NCBI GenBank assembly: GCA_018433975.1
Contig: JAHDQE010000013.1
Location: 1 to 64,000, forward strand
Length of the DNA stretch: 64,000 nt
Reading direction: 5' to 3'
From: Ornatilinea sp.
GTDB taxonomy: Bacteria > Chloroflexota > Anaerolineae > Anaerolineales > Anaerolineaceae
Shown: in pieces, positions 8,179 to 17,119 of the stretch
How the letters are laid out: each line of letters begins with the position of its first letter
Position numbering within the stretch: position 1 is the first letter of the stretch
Made by a program: the position numbers and the translations under genes
The notes under the pieces: model-generated
Told to the model about the DNA's origin: nothing
What the model saw: the letters and a program-made list of their open reading frames with translations, nothing else
The model's database searches: none

Positions 8179-9996
8179 ATGCGGCCCCGCCGCAGCCGCG
8201 GTCAGGTGCTGGTCATATTTGCCGTTGCCCTCGTCGCCATGCTGTTGTTTGTTGGCCTGGCAATTGACGCGGGTGTACTCTACATTACCTACGGTCAACT
8301 TAAACGCGCCGTAGACGCGGCCGCTGTAGCAGCAGCCAATGAGTTTAAACGCGGCTCAACGCTGGCATCCATGCGCGAGGCAGCCAACGAAGAATTGAAA
8401 TTCCATAATATTGATACCGGCGCCGATCTGGAACTGTACATCTGCGATGCCGACGGCGACGGCATTCGAGACGCTTCCCTTCAAACCACCGTAGAGGAGT
8501 TTTACAACCGCTGCCCGGATACCACCGCAGGCTATTCCCCCCGTAAACTGGTTTGGGTGGAGGCCAAGCTCAAAGCACCGCTTTACTTCCTCTCTCTGAT
8601 CGGCTTTCGATCGGTTAATTTGAATACCAACTCCATTTCTGAGGCGGCTCCTGTCGATGTGGTCATCGTTCTCGACACCTCAGAATCGATGGCCAGTGAC
8701 ACCATCAATTATCTCAAATCCGCCTATCCCGACATCGTGGATGATTACAACCCCGATGCCGCGGCACCTCTCGGCTGCAACACGACCAATTCCTGCCAGC
8801 CGCTGCTGGATGCGAAGACTGCGGCTAAAGCCCTCATTGATACGCTTTACGAAGGTTACGACCAGGTCTCCATCGTCACCTTTGATAGTGTCGCCCTGGC
8901 CCATCCCATTGTCAACAAACTTGGGAACCCGGTCAATCTGAGTGATGATATGGAAGAAGCCAAGGCCGTAGTGGATTCGATCCCGCTCCACGACGACCCG
9001 GCCTTCGCCCGGATGTGGCCGTACTGGAAAAGCTCTCTGGTGGGAAATAAGCAGATCTTCAATCCGGTCAACCCGGAGGACCGCGACGGGGATGGCGCCG
9101 ACACAGACCCCAACCTTCCACCCTGCTACATCAATCCTTACCATCCGTTATGCTGCACACTGGATGAAGACCGCTGGGACGAGACGAAAGACCCCTTTGG
9201 TTGGGGCGGAATCCCCTGTGATGACAGTTATAAGAATGATGCCTATGATTGGAACGGCGATGGCGAATACACCGACCAGGACCACACCATTGCCGAAGCC
9301 TGGCAAGCCAGCCACGACCCCGATGGCACCGGCCCACTCGAAGCCTCTTTCTCGCCGCTTTCCACCAGCACCGGTGCCGGCATACGGGTAGCCGCTAACG
9401 TACTTAAATCTTCCGGCCGCCCCGGCGCGGTATGGGTTGTCGTATTCTTGTCGGATGGATTTGCCAACCTCAGTGATACTCCTTTGACCAATGGGGATAT
9501 TCCCGCTGCATATCCCAACGGTTTCTGCAGCGGCGAGCTTGGTTCAGGTTTCTGGACCAAAGCCTGTCTCGATCTGGATCTTTCACCGCGCTACTGCATT
9601 GATGATACCGCCGACACCTGCCCACCCGACACCACCTGGCAGGGCGTCATTCCCAATTCTAACTACAGTGTCATCGATTACGCACGCGACATGACGGATG
9701 AAGCGGCTCTTACCAAATCTCTCAATCTATCCGAACCACCCGGTAATGATATTGCCATCTACACCATCGGCTTGGGTGCAGCAGGAGACGTCATTCCCGG
9801 AAAAGGCGCTATCGGTGAAGTTTTGCTGCGCTATATGGCCGCCGTGGGAGATGACGGCGACCGCACCACAGACCCCTGCAAAAATGTTGCAAATAAGCAG
9901 TCCTGCGGCCAGTATTACTACGCCCCCAGCGGCGAAGACCTGCTGCCGATCTTTGAGGACATCGCAACCCGTATCTACACCAGAATCACGAATTAA
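8179..9996 (+). CDS. TadG-like protein with von Willebrand A domain
   Basis: 605 residues. A basic N-terminus and SRGQVLVIFAVALVAMLLFV form the TadG N-terminal anchor, followed by the typical LKRAVDAAAVAAANEF block. A vWA domain begins near residue 160 with the MIDAS motif VLDTSESM (DxSxS) and continues to about 590. It is interrupted by a long Asp/Asn/Pro-rich insertion with calcium-loop-like NPEDRDGDGAD and DWNGDGEYTD. The frame is open from 8116, but ATG 8179, directly after the upstream stop, starts just before the anchor. Likely a surface adhesion or matrix protein whose metal site binds partners. Confidence 0.82.
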   Translation: MRPRRSRGQVLVIFAVALVAMLLFVGLAIDAGVLYITYGQLKRAVDAAAVAAANEFKRGSTLASMREAANEELKFHNIDTGADLELYICDADGDGIRDASLQTTVEEFYNRCPDTTAGYSPRKLVWVEAKLKAPLYFLSLIGFRSVNLNTNSISEAAPVDVVIVLDTSESMASDTINYLKSAYPDIVDDYNPDAAAPLGCNTTNSCQPLLDAKTAAKALIDTLYEGYDQVSIVTFDSVALAHPIVNKLGNPVNLSDDMEEAKAVVDSIPLHDDPAFARMWPYWKSSLVGNKQIFNPVNPEDRDGDGADTDPNLPPCYINPYHPLCCTLDEDRWDETKDPFGWGGIPCDDSYKNDAYDWNGDGEYTDQDHTIAEAWQASHDPDGTGPLEASFSPLSTSTGAGIRVAANVLKSSGRPGAVWVVVFLSDGFANLSDTPLTNGDIPAAYPNGFCSGELGSGFWTKACLDLDLSPRYCIDDTADTCPPDTTWQGVIPNSNYSVIDYARDMTDEAALTKSLNLSEPPGNDIAIYTIGLGAAGDVIPGKGAIGEVLLRYMAAVGDDGDRTTDPCKNVANKQSCGQYYYAPSGEDLLPIFEDIATRIYTRITN

Positions 9997-10051
9997 TTCG
10001 CCGTTTTCGGAAGCCCCAAAAACGGGATCGGTCATCAGGAGGACTTAAGTT

Positions 10052-12700
10052 ATGGCTCGAAAAATCTATCGGAGGTTAGCCTCTCATATTCGCTCCCACC
10101 CGGGTCAGGGTATGGTTGAATTCGCTCTGGCGCTTCCGGTCCTGCTCTTGATGGTCTTTGGCATCATCGAATTTGGCCGGTTGCTTCAAGCCTGGCTGGC
10201 ACTCGAAAATGGTGCCCGCTTTGCCGTACGTTATGCAGTCACCGGGGCTTATGATCCCCAATTCTGCGATGAAGCCGGTGCTGCTCTCGGCCTGACATCG
10301 GATGATGGCGCCGACGGCAGTATCGACTGCATGGTTGGTGATTGGATTGAGGATTCCGAGGAAAAGACAGCGGCTCTGCAGGACTGGGCGCGTCTGCCCT
10401 CCATCCGCGAAGCGGGCCTTTCCGGCGCAACCGGGATCGCCCTCAGCGAAGATCCTACTGTTTCCGGAGATTATCTCGGCTATCTGGATAATGCCTACGA
10501 CACCAGCAGTCTGGAACAGGATTATCGCGGCAACCCCAGCGAACCCGGCTATTTTAATACCTCCATCTGCTCAAACCGGGTCAGTGCGCCCGATGGCGGT
10601 GCGCCTTACGGCAGCATCCGCATGTTCAACCCCAACCCCTTTTACTACGAGCCTCATCCGGTGGGACAGGATGGCGCTTACCGCTTCCCCACTTACTGCC
10701 AGCAGGCCAAGCTCGATTCGAGCGGCAATGTGACTGGTGATATCGTCCGGTATGTCGATGATGCAGGGGGCCCCGGCGATCGCGTCCGTGTCATGCTGGC
10801 CTATCGCCATACTTTAATCACGCCTTTCCTCAGTTCCTGGTGGCCGACCCTCACCCTGCATGCCGAACGGGAAGGTTTGGTTGAAAAATTCCGCACCTCC
10901 CGTGTCACCGGTCTGAGCGGCGCCATCGCCTTTGCCGCCACCTGGACCTACACCCCGCCTCCACCCACCGAAACGCCCATTCCCACCGCTACGCCAACCC
11001 CGGCTTACTGTGACGGAACAGGCTCTGTCCTCAGAGAATGGTATTCCGATATCAGCGGCAGCAGCCTCAACTACTTGCTCAACAGTGCGGACTATCCGGG
11101 GTATCCTTCCGGGCACAATTTCCCCACCAGCTTTGATGCTCCTGTAAACTGGTCTGATAATTATGGTACCCGCATGCGGGCTTATCTTTGTCCGCCTTAC
11201 ACCGGGGAATACCGCTTCTGGATCTCCAGCGATGACTACAGCCAGCTTTACCTCAGCCCCAGCCAGGACGAGGGCGCAGGCCAATTGATTGCCTACGTCA
11301 ACGGCTGGACCAGCCACCTCGAATATGATAAATATTCCTCTCAAAAATCCAGTGTCAAAACCCTGGCCGGCGGGCAGCTCTACTATATCGAAGCAATCCA
11401 GAAAGAAGGCACTGGTGGCGACAGCCTGAGCGTGTTCTGGTCAGCCCCGAACATCACCGGCGACCTGGAAAGCCCCACCATCATTGATGGCCAATATCTG
11501 GTGCCGTTGGAGCCTATTGTCGCGCCAACCCGCACCCCCACTGCAACACCGCCGGCCAACTGCGACCAGCTTATCAGCGTGCGTTCCGGAGAAACCCTGC
11601 TTCATCAATATTATAACTATGGCGGGTATTTGCTCGAGTCACAACTCAAAAACCTGGGACCCCATGATATTTATCTGACCGGGTCCGATATGAGCTACAA
11701 CGGTGCCTGGCACAACGAAATGCAGCCCCGGGACCCCGACTATGAATTCGATATGTATGCCTGGAATGGAAACACCAGTGCAATCTATAATGTCAGTCCA
11801 AACATCACTACTTATTCATACGGGCATACTTTCCCAAGCCCCAAGAAGCTTAACCCTGAGGATTCCAGTTACTTCAAGTGGACTTACAACAGCAGCGTCT
11901 TTAACTTCTGGGTCACACCCTACGTCCGCTCTTATCCCATGCCGAACCCGGGGCAACCAACACCTGCCCGTGATCCATTTGATGGATCCACGGTATACCG
12001 CAATTTCTACTGGTCCGGCGACTTCGGCAGCACAATTTATTACGATGTTGTCCCGGAAATCGGGCCAACCCTGAGCTGTGAACTGGACCTCGAAGGTCTA
12101 TTAGGGCCCGTCATCCAACCTACCTACACGGTAGACAGCGACAACGACATGACGCTTCGCGCTGTTGTTCGCGGAAATGGAGCTTCCTCCAACGCGGACA
12201 GCAACGTTAATGAGGTGCGCTTCTTTGTCTACAACAGTTCAGGAACCCTGGTGCACTGGTACACCGACACCTCAGCCAAATACTGTCTGTTCGGTGGAAA
12301 TTCTTCCTGTACCACCAGGAGAATTAATGTGGATAACTGGTGGTACGGCAGCAGCAGCAAGCCCGGCCCATTGATCACCAATGACACCTATACCTTTGTG
12401 GTCATGGCGCAGAACAATGACGGCGACAACCGTAAAAAATCGGCTCTGGAAGTTTACCAATACAACGTCAGTGGTCCAACTCCCACGCCGAGGCCCACCA
12501 ACACAAACACGCTCATCCCGTCCAGAACACCAATCCCGTCCAGAACGCCGATCCCGTCCAACACGCCAATCCCGTCCAAGACACCGACGCGGACCAACAC
12601 ACCGCTGCCATCCAGAACGCCACTGCCATCCAACACACCGTTACCATCGGCTACGCCCACAAAATGCCAGACCCCAATCGAATTGGGAGGCTGTCAGTAA
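10052..12700 (+). CDS. TadE-anchored PA14-domain surface protein
   Basis: 882 residues. Residues 18-60 form a TadE anchor (GQGMVEFALALPVLLLMVFG) with the ENGARFAVRYA segment after it. A Thr/Pro linker (TPTPAYC region, about 310-325) leads to a PA14-like beta domain at about 325-480 (YTGEYRFWISSDD, YYIEAIQKEG), a carbohydrate-binding fold. Another Thr/Pro linker (about 490-505) leads to further beta-rich regions, and the C-terminus is a PS[RNK]TP[IL] repeat tail. It is probably cell-surface attached and glycan-binding. AGGAGG precedes the ATG. It is the third gene of the tad-like operon and a strong terminator follows. Confidence 0.8.
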   Translation: MARKIYRRLASHIRSHPGQGMVEFALALPVLLLMVFGIIEFGRLLQAWLALENGARFAVRYAVTGAYDPQFCDEAGAALGLTSDDGADGSIDCMVGDWIEDSEEKTAALQDWARLPSIREAGLSGATGIALSEDPTVSGDYLGYLDNAYDTSSLEQDYRGNPSEPGYFNTSICSNRVSAPDGGAPYGSIRMFNPNPFYYEPHPVGQDGAYRFPTYCQQAKLDSSGNVTGDIVRYVDDAGGPGDRVRVMLAYRHTLITPFLSSWWPTLTLHAEREGLVEKFRTSRVTGLSGAIAFAATWTYTPPPPTETPIPTATPTPAYCDGTGSVLREWYSDISGSSLNYLLNSADYPGYPSGHNFPTSFDAPVNWSDNYGTRMRAYLCPPYTGEYRFWISSDDYSQLYLSPSQDEGAGQLIAYVNGWTSHLEYDKYSSQKSSVKTLAGGQLYYIEAIQKEGTGGDSLSVFWSAPNITGDLESPTIIDGQYLVPLEPIVAPTRTPTATPPANCDQLISVRSGETLLHQYYNYGGYLLESQLKNLGPHDIYLTGSDMSYNGAWHNEMQPRDPDYEFDMYAWNGNTSAIYNVSPNITTYSYGHTFPSPKKLNPEDSSYFKWTYNSSVFNFWVTPYVRSYPMPNPGQPTPARDPFDGSTVYRNFYWSGDFGSTIYYDVVPEIGPTLSCELDLEGLLGPVIQPTYTVDSDNDMTLRAVVRGNGASSNADSNVNEVRFFVYNSSGTLVHWYTDTSAKYCLFGGNSSCTTRRINVDNWWYGSSSKPGPLITNDTYTFVVMAQNNDGDNRKKSALEVYQYNVSGPTPTPRPTNTNTLIPSRTPIPSRTPIPSNTPIPSKTPTRTNTPLPSRTPLPSNTPLPSATPTKCQTPIELGGCQ
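12517..12660 (+). repeat. 18-base coding repeats, PSxTP(I/L) tail
   Basis: About eight imperfect 18-base units encode the six-residue repeat PS[RNKA]TP[ILT] at the C-terminus of the PA14 protein. Such Pro/Thr/Ser stalks are usually glycosylated or span the cell envelope. The near-identity of adjacent units at DNA level suggests recent slippage. Confidence 0.75.
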
Positions 12701-12729
12701 AACTGATTATTATTCATCAAAATAACTTC

Positions 12730-12775
12730 TGGCCTTGTAAGAGAATCCCCCCCACTCTTGCAAGGCCATTTTTTA
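12730..12775 (+). terminator. intrinsic terminator of the TadE/TadG operon
   Basis: TGGCCTTGTAAGAG at 12730-12743 pairs with CTCTTGCAAGGCCA at 12755-12768 (14 bp, one G-U) and is followed by TTTTTTA. It lies 30 bases after the operon's last stop codon. Confidence 0.9.
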
Positions 12776-13027
12776 TTCTCATTCACCTGTTCTTCGGAAT
12801 ACGAAAAATCCGAAAGTGGATAACCCACCCATTTCCATATACTCTGCGTTTCAAAAAGTTAAACATCTTAATCGCTGGGGCTTATACACGCTGGGCATGG
12901 CAAAGCACGCAGCTTTCTTAAAAAGCAGATATGCCTTCCATCCTATCCTGAAGCAAAGCCTGGGCCAAAACCTGTTTTTCCCCTCTCTGCAGCTTCTACG
13001 ATCTTCAATCAGGTCACGGATAAGTCT

Positions 13028-13033
13028 TATAAT
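13028..13033 (+). promoter_or_regulatory. probable -10 of the aldo/keto reductase gene
   Basis: A perfect TATAAT stands 41 bases before the ATG. The -35 is weak (TTCAAT with an 18-base spacer). The remainder of the 12776-13027 gap shows no gene. Confidence 0.4.
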
Positions 13034-13074
13034 TAAAAAAACAATATTTAAAACAAAATGGGAGGTTTTTATTT

Positions 13075-14073
13075 ATGGAATATCGCAGATTAGGAAAATC
13101 CGGCTTGCAAGTCAGCGAGCTTTCTTTTGGCTCCTGGGTAACTTTTGGTAACCAGGTAGACGTAGATAGCGCAGTAGAAATTATGAAGGCTGCCTATGAC
13201 GGCGGAGTTAACTTCTTCGATAACGCGGAAACTTATGCGCATGGACAATCCGAGCAGGTGATGGGCGCCGCGCTCAAAAAGCTTAATTTTCCCCGTGATA
13301 GTTACATCGTCTCCAGTAAGGTCATGTTCGGTTCAGAGAAAGAGCCAAAACCGACTCAAAAAGGCCTCAGTCGTAAACACGTTTATGAAGCTGCGCATCA
13401 GGCCATGCAGCGCCTGGGTGTAGATTATCTAGACCTGTATTTCTGCCACCGGCCGGACCCCAATGTTCCCATTGAAGAGACCGTCCGCGCCATGACCGAA
13501 TTGATCTGGCAGGGCAAAGTCCTTTACTGGGGCACCTCCGAATGGTCCGCACAGCAAATCATGGAAGCTTACAGTGCTGCCCGCCAATACAACCTGATTC
13601 CCCCAACCATGGAACAGCCGGAATACAATATGTTCCACCGCGAGCGCTTTGAGGTTGAATACAAGCGGCTGTATGAACAGGTTGGTTTGGGAACCACTAT
13701 CTGGTCTCCCCTGGCTTCCGGTGTGTTGACCGGAAAATATAACGACGGCATCCCCGCCGATTCGCGCGCGAATGTGCCCGGCTATGAGTGGCTTAAAAGC
13801 CGCCTCACCAGCCCGGAAGGCCAACAGCGCATTGAGAAGGTTCGCAAACTGACCCGGGTCGCCAAAGATCTAGGGACAACCATGCCGCGTCTGGCCATTG
13901 CCTGGACGCTCAAAAATCCCAACGTTTCCACCGTCATTCTGGGAGCCTCACGCCTTTCTCAACTCGTGGAAAATTTAAAAGCACTTGAAGCTGTACCGAT
14001 GCTGACCGAGGACGTCATGATGAAGATCGAAGAGATTCTCGACAACAAGCCCAAACAAATGGCTTCTCAATAA
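13075..14073 (+). CDS. aldo/keto reductase, KCNAB/YghZ-like
   Basis: 332 residues, normal for the voltage-gated potassium channel beta-subunit-like AKR group. The catalytic tetrad is visible: Asp in FFDNAETY, Tyr of the same motif, Lys in VSSKVMFG and His in YFCHRPDP. The C-terminal [14 protein letters not shown] segment is the NADPH phosphate-binding region. It probably reduces small aldehydes or ketones in the cytoplasm with NADPH; the substrate cannot be predicted. GGGAGG lies nine bases before the ATG. It is a monocistronic gene with a strong terminator. Confidence 0.9.
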   Translation: MEYRRLGKSGLQVSELSFGSWVTFGNQVDVDSAVEIMKAAYDGGVNFFDNAETYAHGQSEQVMGAALKKLNFPRDSYIVSSKVMFGSEKEPKPTQKGLSRKHVYEAAHQAMQRLGVDYLDLYFCHRPDPNVPIEETVRAMTELIWQGKVLYWGTSEWSAQQIMEAYSAARQYNLIPPTMEQPEYNMFHRERFEVEYKRLYEQVGLGTTIWSPLASGVLTGKYNDGIPADSRANVPGYEWLKSRLTSPEGQQRIEKVRKLTRVAKDLGTTMPRLAIAWTLKNPNVSTVILGASRLSQLVENLKALEAVPMLTEDVMMKIEEILDNKPKQMASQ

Positions 14074-14098
14074 TCGTTTTCTCTCCAAATTAATTCTA

Positions 14099-14133
14099 AA
14101 AACCGGAGATGGATGGTTCCATCTCCGGTTTTC
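14099..14133 (+). terminator. intrinsic terminator after aldo/keto reductase
   Basis: AAAACCGGAGATGG at 14099-14112 pairs perfectly with CCATCTCCGGTTTT at 14119-14132, a 14-bp stem with a six-base loop whose 3' end supplies the U-run. Confidence 0.9.
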
Positions 14134-14149
14134 CTGTAAAATAAGACCT

Positions 14150-15013
14150 ATGATTGTTGAGCTCTCTATATCCCAATCCATTGTCGTCCGTCCATTGTTT
14201 GCCGGCTTCCAGCATATACTTGCACCTGAGGCCATCCTCACCAATCACTGTCCGGGAAGAGTTTTCGCAGATCATCCAACGCATCCTGAACACGCCCTCA
14301 TCTGGGATGGTGCCGCGCATCTCTATCTGGCCGGTGATGGACAGGAGTGTTCGTTTCACAGGTCAATGGGGCAGATTCTTACCGGCGAAATTAGCCCGGC
14401 CATGCTCGCCCACGGGCAAAACTATTATGTTCTGTTGAGCCAACAAAAGATTGCCCAAAGCGCTCTGTCCTGCCTGCTGCCCGGTCGTCACCCCATCCGA
14501 CAAAAACGACGTGTGTACACCTTTCCGTTCAAACGTGACCTCCCTCCTCCCCGCCGCCAGGCGGCAGGAACCACTATCATTCCTTTCACTGCCGCCCTTT
14601 TGAAATCACCGTCTGTGATGTCCAGCGGTCCCTTTACAAAATGGCTTCACGATACCTGGCAGGACCCCGAACGCCTGGTACAGTACGGATTTGGTTCTTG
14701 CATCCTGGTGGGGGACCAACTGGCTGCTTGGTGCATGGCAGAAAACACCGTTGAACACGCATGCGAAGCCGGGATTGAGACTCACTCCGCATTCCAGCGG
14801 CAGGGTCTCGCCTATCTGGCAGCGTGGACGTTCCTTGCACAATCCAAAGAACGTGGCCTGAATGTCTATTGGATTTGCCGTGAAGACAACCGCGCTTCTT
14901 TCTCCTTGGCCGAAAAATTGGGATTCGATAACAGGCAGGATTTCACCGCCTGGTTCGGAAGTTTTGATGACCGGGAAGAACAACATATCCTCAAGAAATA
15001 TTACTGGGGATGA
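14150..15013 (+). CDS. GNAT-family acetyltransferase
   Basis: 287 residues. The C-terminal half is a GNAT fold: GIETHSAFQRQGLAYLAAW contains the acetyl-CoA-binding Q/RxxGxA-type loop at about residues 203-222, followed by YWICREDNRASFSLAEKLGF, the usual C-terminal helix-strand. The N-terminal half is a pseudo-GNAT extension as in the two-lobed GNAT acetyltransferase group. It starts only 76 bases after the aldo/keto reductase stop but beyond a terminator, and no obvious promoter motif is seen. The acceptor substrate is unknown. Confidence 0.75.
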   Translation: MIVELSISQSIVVRPLFAGFQHILAPEAILTNHCPGRVFADHPTHPEHALIWDGAAHLYLAGDGQECSFHRSMGQILTGEISPAMLAHGQNYYVLLSQQKIAQSALSCLLPGRHPIRQKRRVYTFPFKRDLPPPRRQAAGTTIIPFTAALLKSPSVMSSGPFTKWLHDTWQDPERLVQYGFGSCILVGDQLAAWCMAENTVEHACEAGIETHSAFQRQGLAYLAAWTFLAQSKERGLNVYWICREDNRASFSLAEKLGFDNRQDFTAWFGSFDDREEQHILKKYYWG

Positions 15014-15140
15014 CACCTCACGTGTCGTTGGTAAAATCGCAGCAGCACATCCTGTCTTTTTTGCCGGAAAAAATTAAAACAACACACAAAATCCTCTATT
15101 GATTTTATCAAGCCGCGGAAGAACAATTTCGGGTTTAAAC

Positions 15141-15169
15141 AAAAACCCCACTTTTCAGAAGTGGGGGCA
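15141..15169 (-). terminator. intrinsic terminator of the ccmF-like operon
   Basis: Read on the minus strand, CCCCACTT and AAGTGGGG pair around a short loop and are followed by TTTTTG. It lies about 30 bases past the stop of the last gene of the operon. Confidence 0.85.
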
Positions 15170-15197
15170 GGAACAAATCTGAACACCAACCGGCCGG

Positions 15198-16463
15198 TTA
15201 GCTATCCGGCTGGCTCTTTTGTTCGCGGGCATCTCGCAAACGGCGCTTCAATTCAGTACGCAAACTTTTGTAAATATCCTCCGAAAGCTTTCCCGTACGG
15301 TAAAGGTCATCCAATGAAGCGATCGACTCCAGCAGCATCTCCACGGTATGTCCCGCTGAATTCAGCACATCTTCAGCCAGGGATGGCAAATCCTGAGCCT
15401 CCTCAACCGGAACGGGTTCAGGCCGGTGCTGGTTCATCCAGCCCACTACGATAATCAACGCCAGTATAAAAGCGCTGAACCCAACTACGGTCATACCAAG
15501 TTCATTTTGCGATCCTGCACCTGTTGGATGCGGCTCTCCTGAAAATTGCAGCCGGAGCTGCGTTCCACCACGCAGTTCATTCGCCGTATAAAGGTGCATA
15601 ACCATTCCTTCCAAATCGCGTTCACCAATATCGTGCAGATACGGATTGCTCAAACGTACCCCATTGGAAGGCAGTTCTACCAGGAAAGAATTCACATCCA
15701 TCGGCAACGTCAGAAGCAGCATGCATTCTCCATCATAAGGTACGGTATAAGAATACATCACCTGATGTTCCACATGCCCGGGGCCTACTTTTGAACGGTC
15801 ACCAAATCCGTTTTCAGTCAATACAAATCGCTCGTCTAACACTCCCTGCTCAAACGATAGATTCTCCGCGCCGGACGGGAGCATGAATTCCAACACCGTC
15901 GAATCTTCCCCCCGTGGAACGATCACCCAATTGGAGGAATTTGAAATCATAAAGGATTGAGTCACTTTAAGCGTGTGTTCATCCGGAAAACCAAGCAAAA
16001 CCTGAGCTCGTTCGGCATGCAAAACCGAAGTATCCGTGCTGGTCTCATAAATCAGAATAGGAAGCTCCACTTCACGCCCGGAATAAACCTTATCACCGTA
16101 AAGCAAATCGGAATAAAAAGAAACCGATTTATATTTCACACCTACCAGATAAACCCAATTACTCACCAGGGGGATATTGGTAAAAGAATAACTTCCCCCT
16201 TCAGCAATTTCAATGTTTTCCTCTAAAACAACTTGCAAACCATTATAGGCTTGAAGCACCACATCCATTTCCTCCGGAACTTTTCCACCGGAAGCATTAA
16301 TTACCTGACTATTAATTGTAAAAAATTGGGGAGTAGGGGTTAATTCATCGCCATCGCCATTTGTGGAAACACTTAACGCCGGCGCAGGGCCAAAGGCTAC
16401 AGATACAAATCCCAGAAGGAAAAGTGCAATCCACATGCCTTGTTTTTGTTGGTGATCGATCAT
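15198..16463 (-). CDS. secreted/membrane protein with C-terminal anchor, unknown
   Basis: 421 residues. A signal peptide (about residues 1-32) is followed by a beta-rich extracytoplasmic region, including a carboxypeptidase-regulatory-like fold (SYSFTNIPLVSNWVYLVGV). One membrane helix follows near 325-347, then an acidic cytoplasmic tail ending in a SHOCT-like module (LDDLYRTGKLSEDIYKSLR). Its ATG overlaps the stop of the zinc-ribbon gene (ATGA), so the two are translationally coupled. It is the third gene after a CcmF-like gene, so a role in cytochrome c or membrane-protein maturation is possible but only inferred from position. Confidence 0.65.
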   Translation of the reverse strand: MIDHQQKQGMWIALFLLGFVSVAFGPAPALSVSTNGDGDELTPTPQFFTINSQVINASGGKVPEEMDVVLQAYNGLQVVLEENIEIAEGGSYSFTNIPLVSNWVYLVGVKYKSVSFYSDLLYGDKVYSGREVELPILIYETSTDTSVLHAERAQVLLGFPDEHTLKVTQSFMISNSSNWVIVPRGEDSTVLEFMLPSGAENLSFEQGVLDERFVLTENGFGDRSKVGPGHVEHQVMYSYTVPYDGECMLLLTLPMDVNSFLVELPSNGVRLSNPYLHDIGERDLEGMVMHLYTANELRGGTQLRLQFSGEPHPTGAGSQNELGMTVVGFSAFILALIIVVGWMNQHRPEPVPVEEAQDLPSLAEDVLNSAGHTVEMLLESIASLDDLYRTGKLSEDIYKSLRTELKRRLRDAREQKSQPDS

Positions 16464-17020
16464 AGGTTTTTCAACAGTTTCTCAGTTTCAACTGGTGCGC
16501 CACATTGAGCACAATACCGATCAGATTGCTTTATCGCCTTCCAGCATCTTGGGCATAAACCAATTGCCTTTTCCTGCCGCGTTCGGCGATAGGTCTTTAT
16601 CATTTCCTCAAGTTCATCTTCTTCAAAATTGGGAAAACGTAAAGAACGTGATAAAGAATTGGAAGTACCTATATGGGGGTTGGCATCAATCAAGGCAGGT
16701 GTTGTAGTCGGGCGAATCACTCGGATTTGTTGAATAACTTTAACCCCTGCATCTAATAATCCTTCTCGCTGGGTCATATAATCATCCACGGGCATTTTAC
16801 CCATCTCGCGATCATACTCAAGGTCTTGAAGTGCGCCTAAAAGTTGATCTCGGCGCTCCTCCAGGCTCCACAAAGAGTTCACATTTCTGGAATCATCAGA
16901 AAAGTGCTGCTCTACTATCGACCGGGATTTTGTCTCCCGGTTAAAAAAGGGCTGGCTCAAAAATAATACTGTCATAATGAGCAATGCCAGAATAAAGAAT
17001 ATGGCGCCCCAATCCATCAA
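16460..17020 (-). CDS. membrane-anchored zinc-ribbon protein
   Basis: 186 residues. One N-terminal membrane helix (residues 5-25) is followed by a charged coiled region with WSLEERRDQLLGALQDLEYD, which resembles the CcmI/CycH N-terminus found beside ccmF genes. A C-terminal double-CxxC zinc ribbon is CPRCWKAI ... CAQCGAPV. It lies between the CcmF-like gene (99 bases upstream) and the anchored protein gene, whose ATG overlaps its stop. The zinc ribbon is not part of classical CcmI, so the combination is unusual. Confidence 0.65.
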   Translation of the reverse strand: MMDWGAIFFILALLIMTVLFLSQPFFNRETKSRSIVEQHFSDDSRNVNSLWSLEERRDQLLGALQDLEYDREMGKMPVDDYMTQREGLLDAGVKVIQQIRVIRPTTTPALIDANPHIGTSNSLSRSLRFPNFEEDELEEMIKTYRRTRQEKAIGLCPRCWKAIKQSDRYCAQCGAPVETEKLLKNL

Positions 17021-17119
17021 CTACCCCGTCCATCTAACATAACCGAATCAACAAAGTCATTATATCGAATAGACATTAACCTAATCTAATAAAAAGGTTA
17101 AAATTGAATAGTAGCTTTG

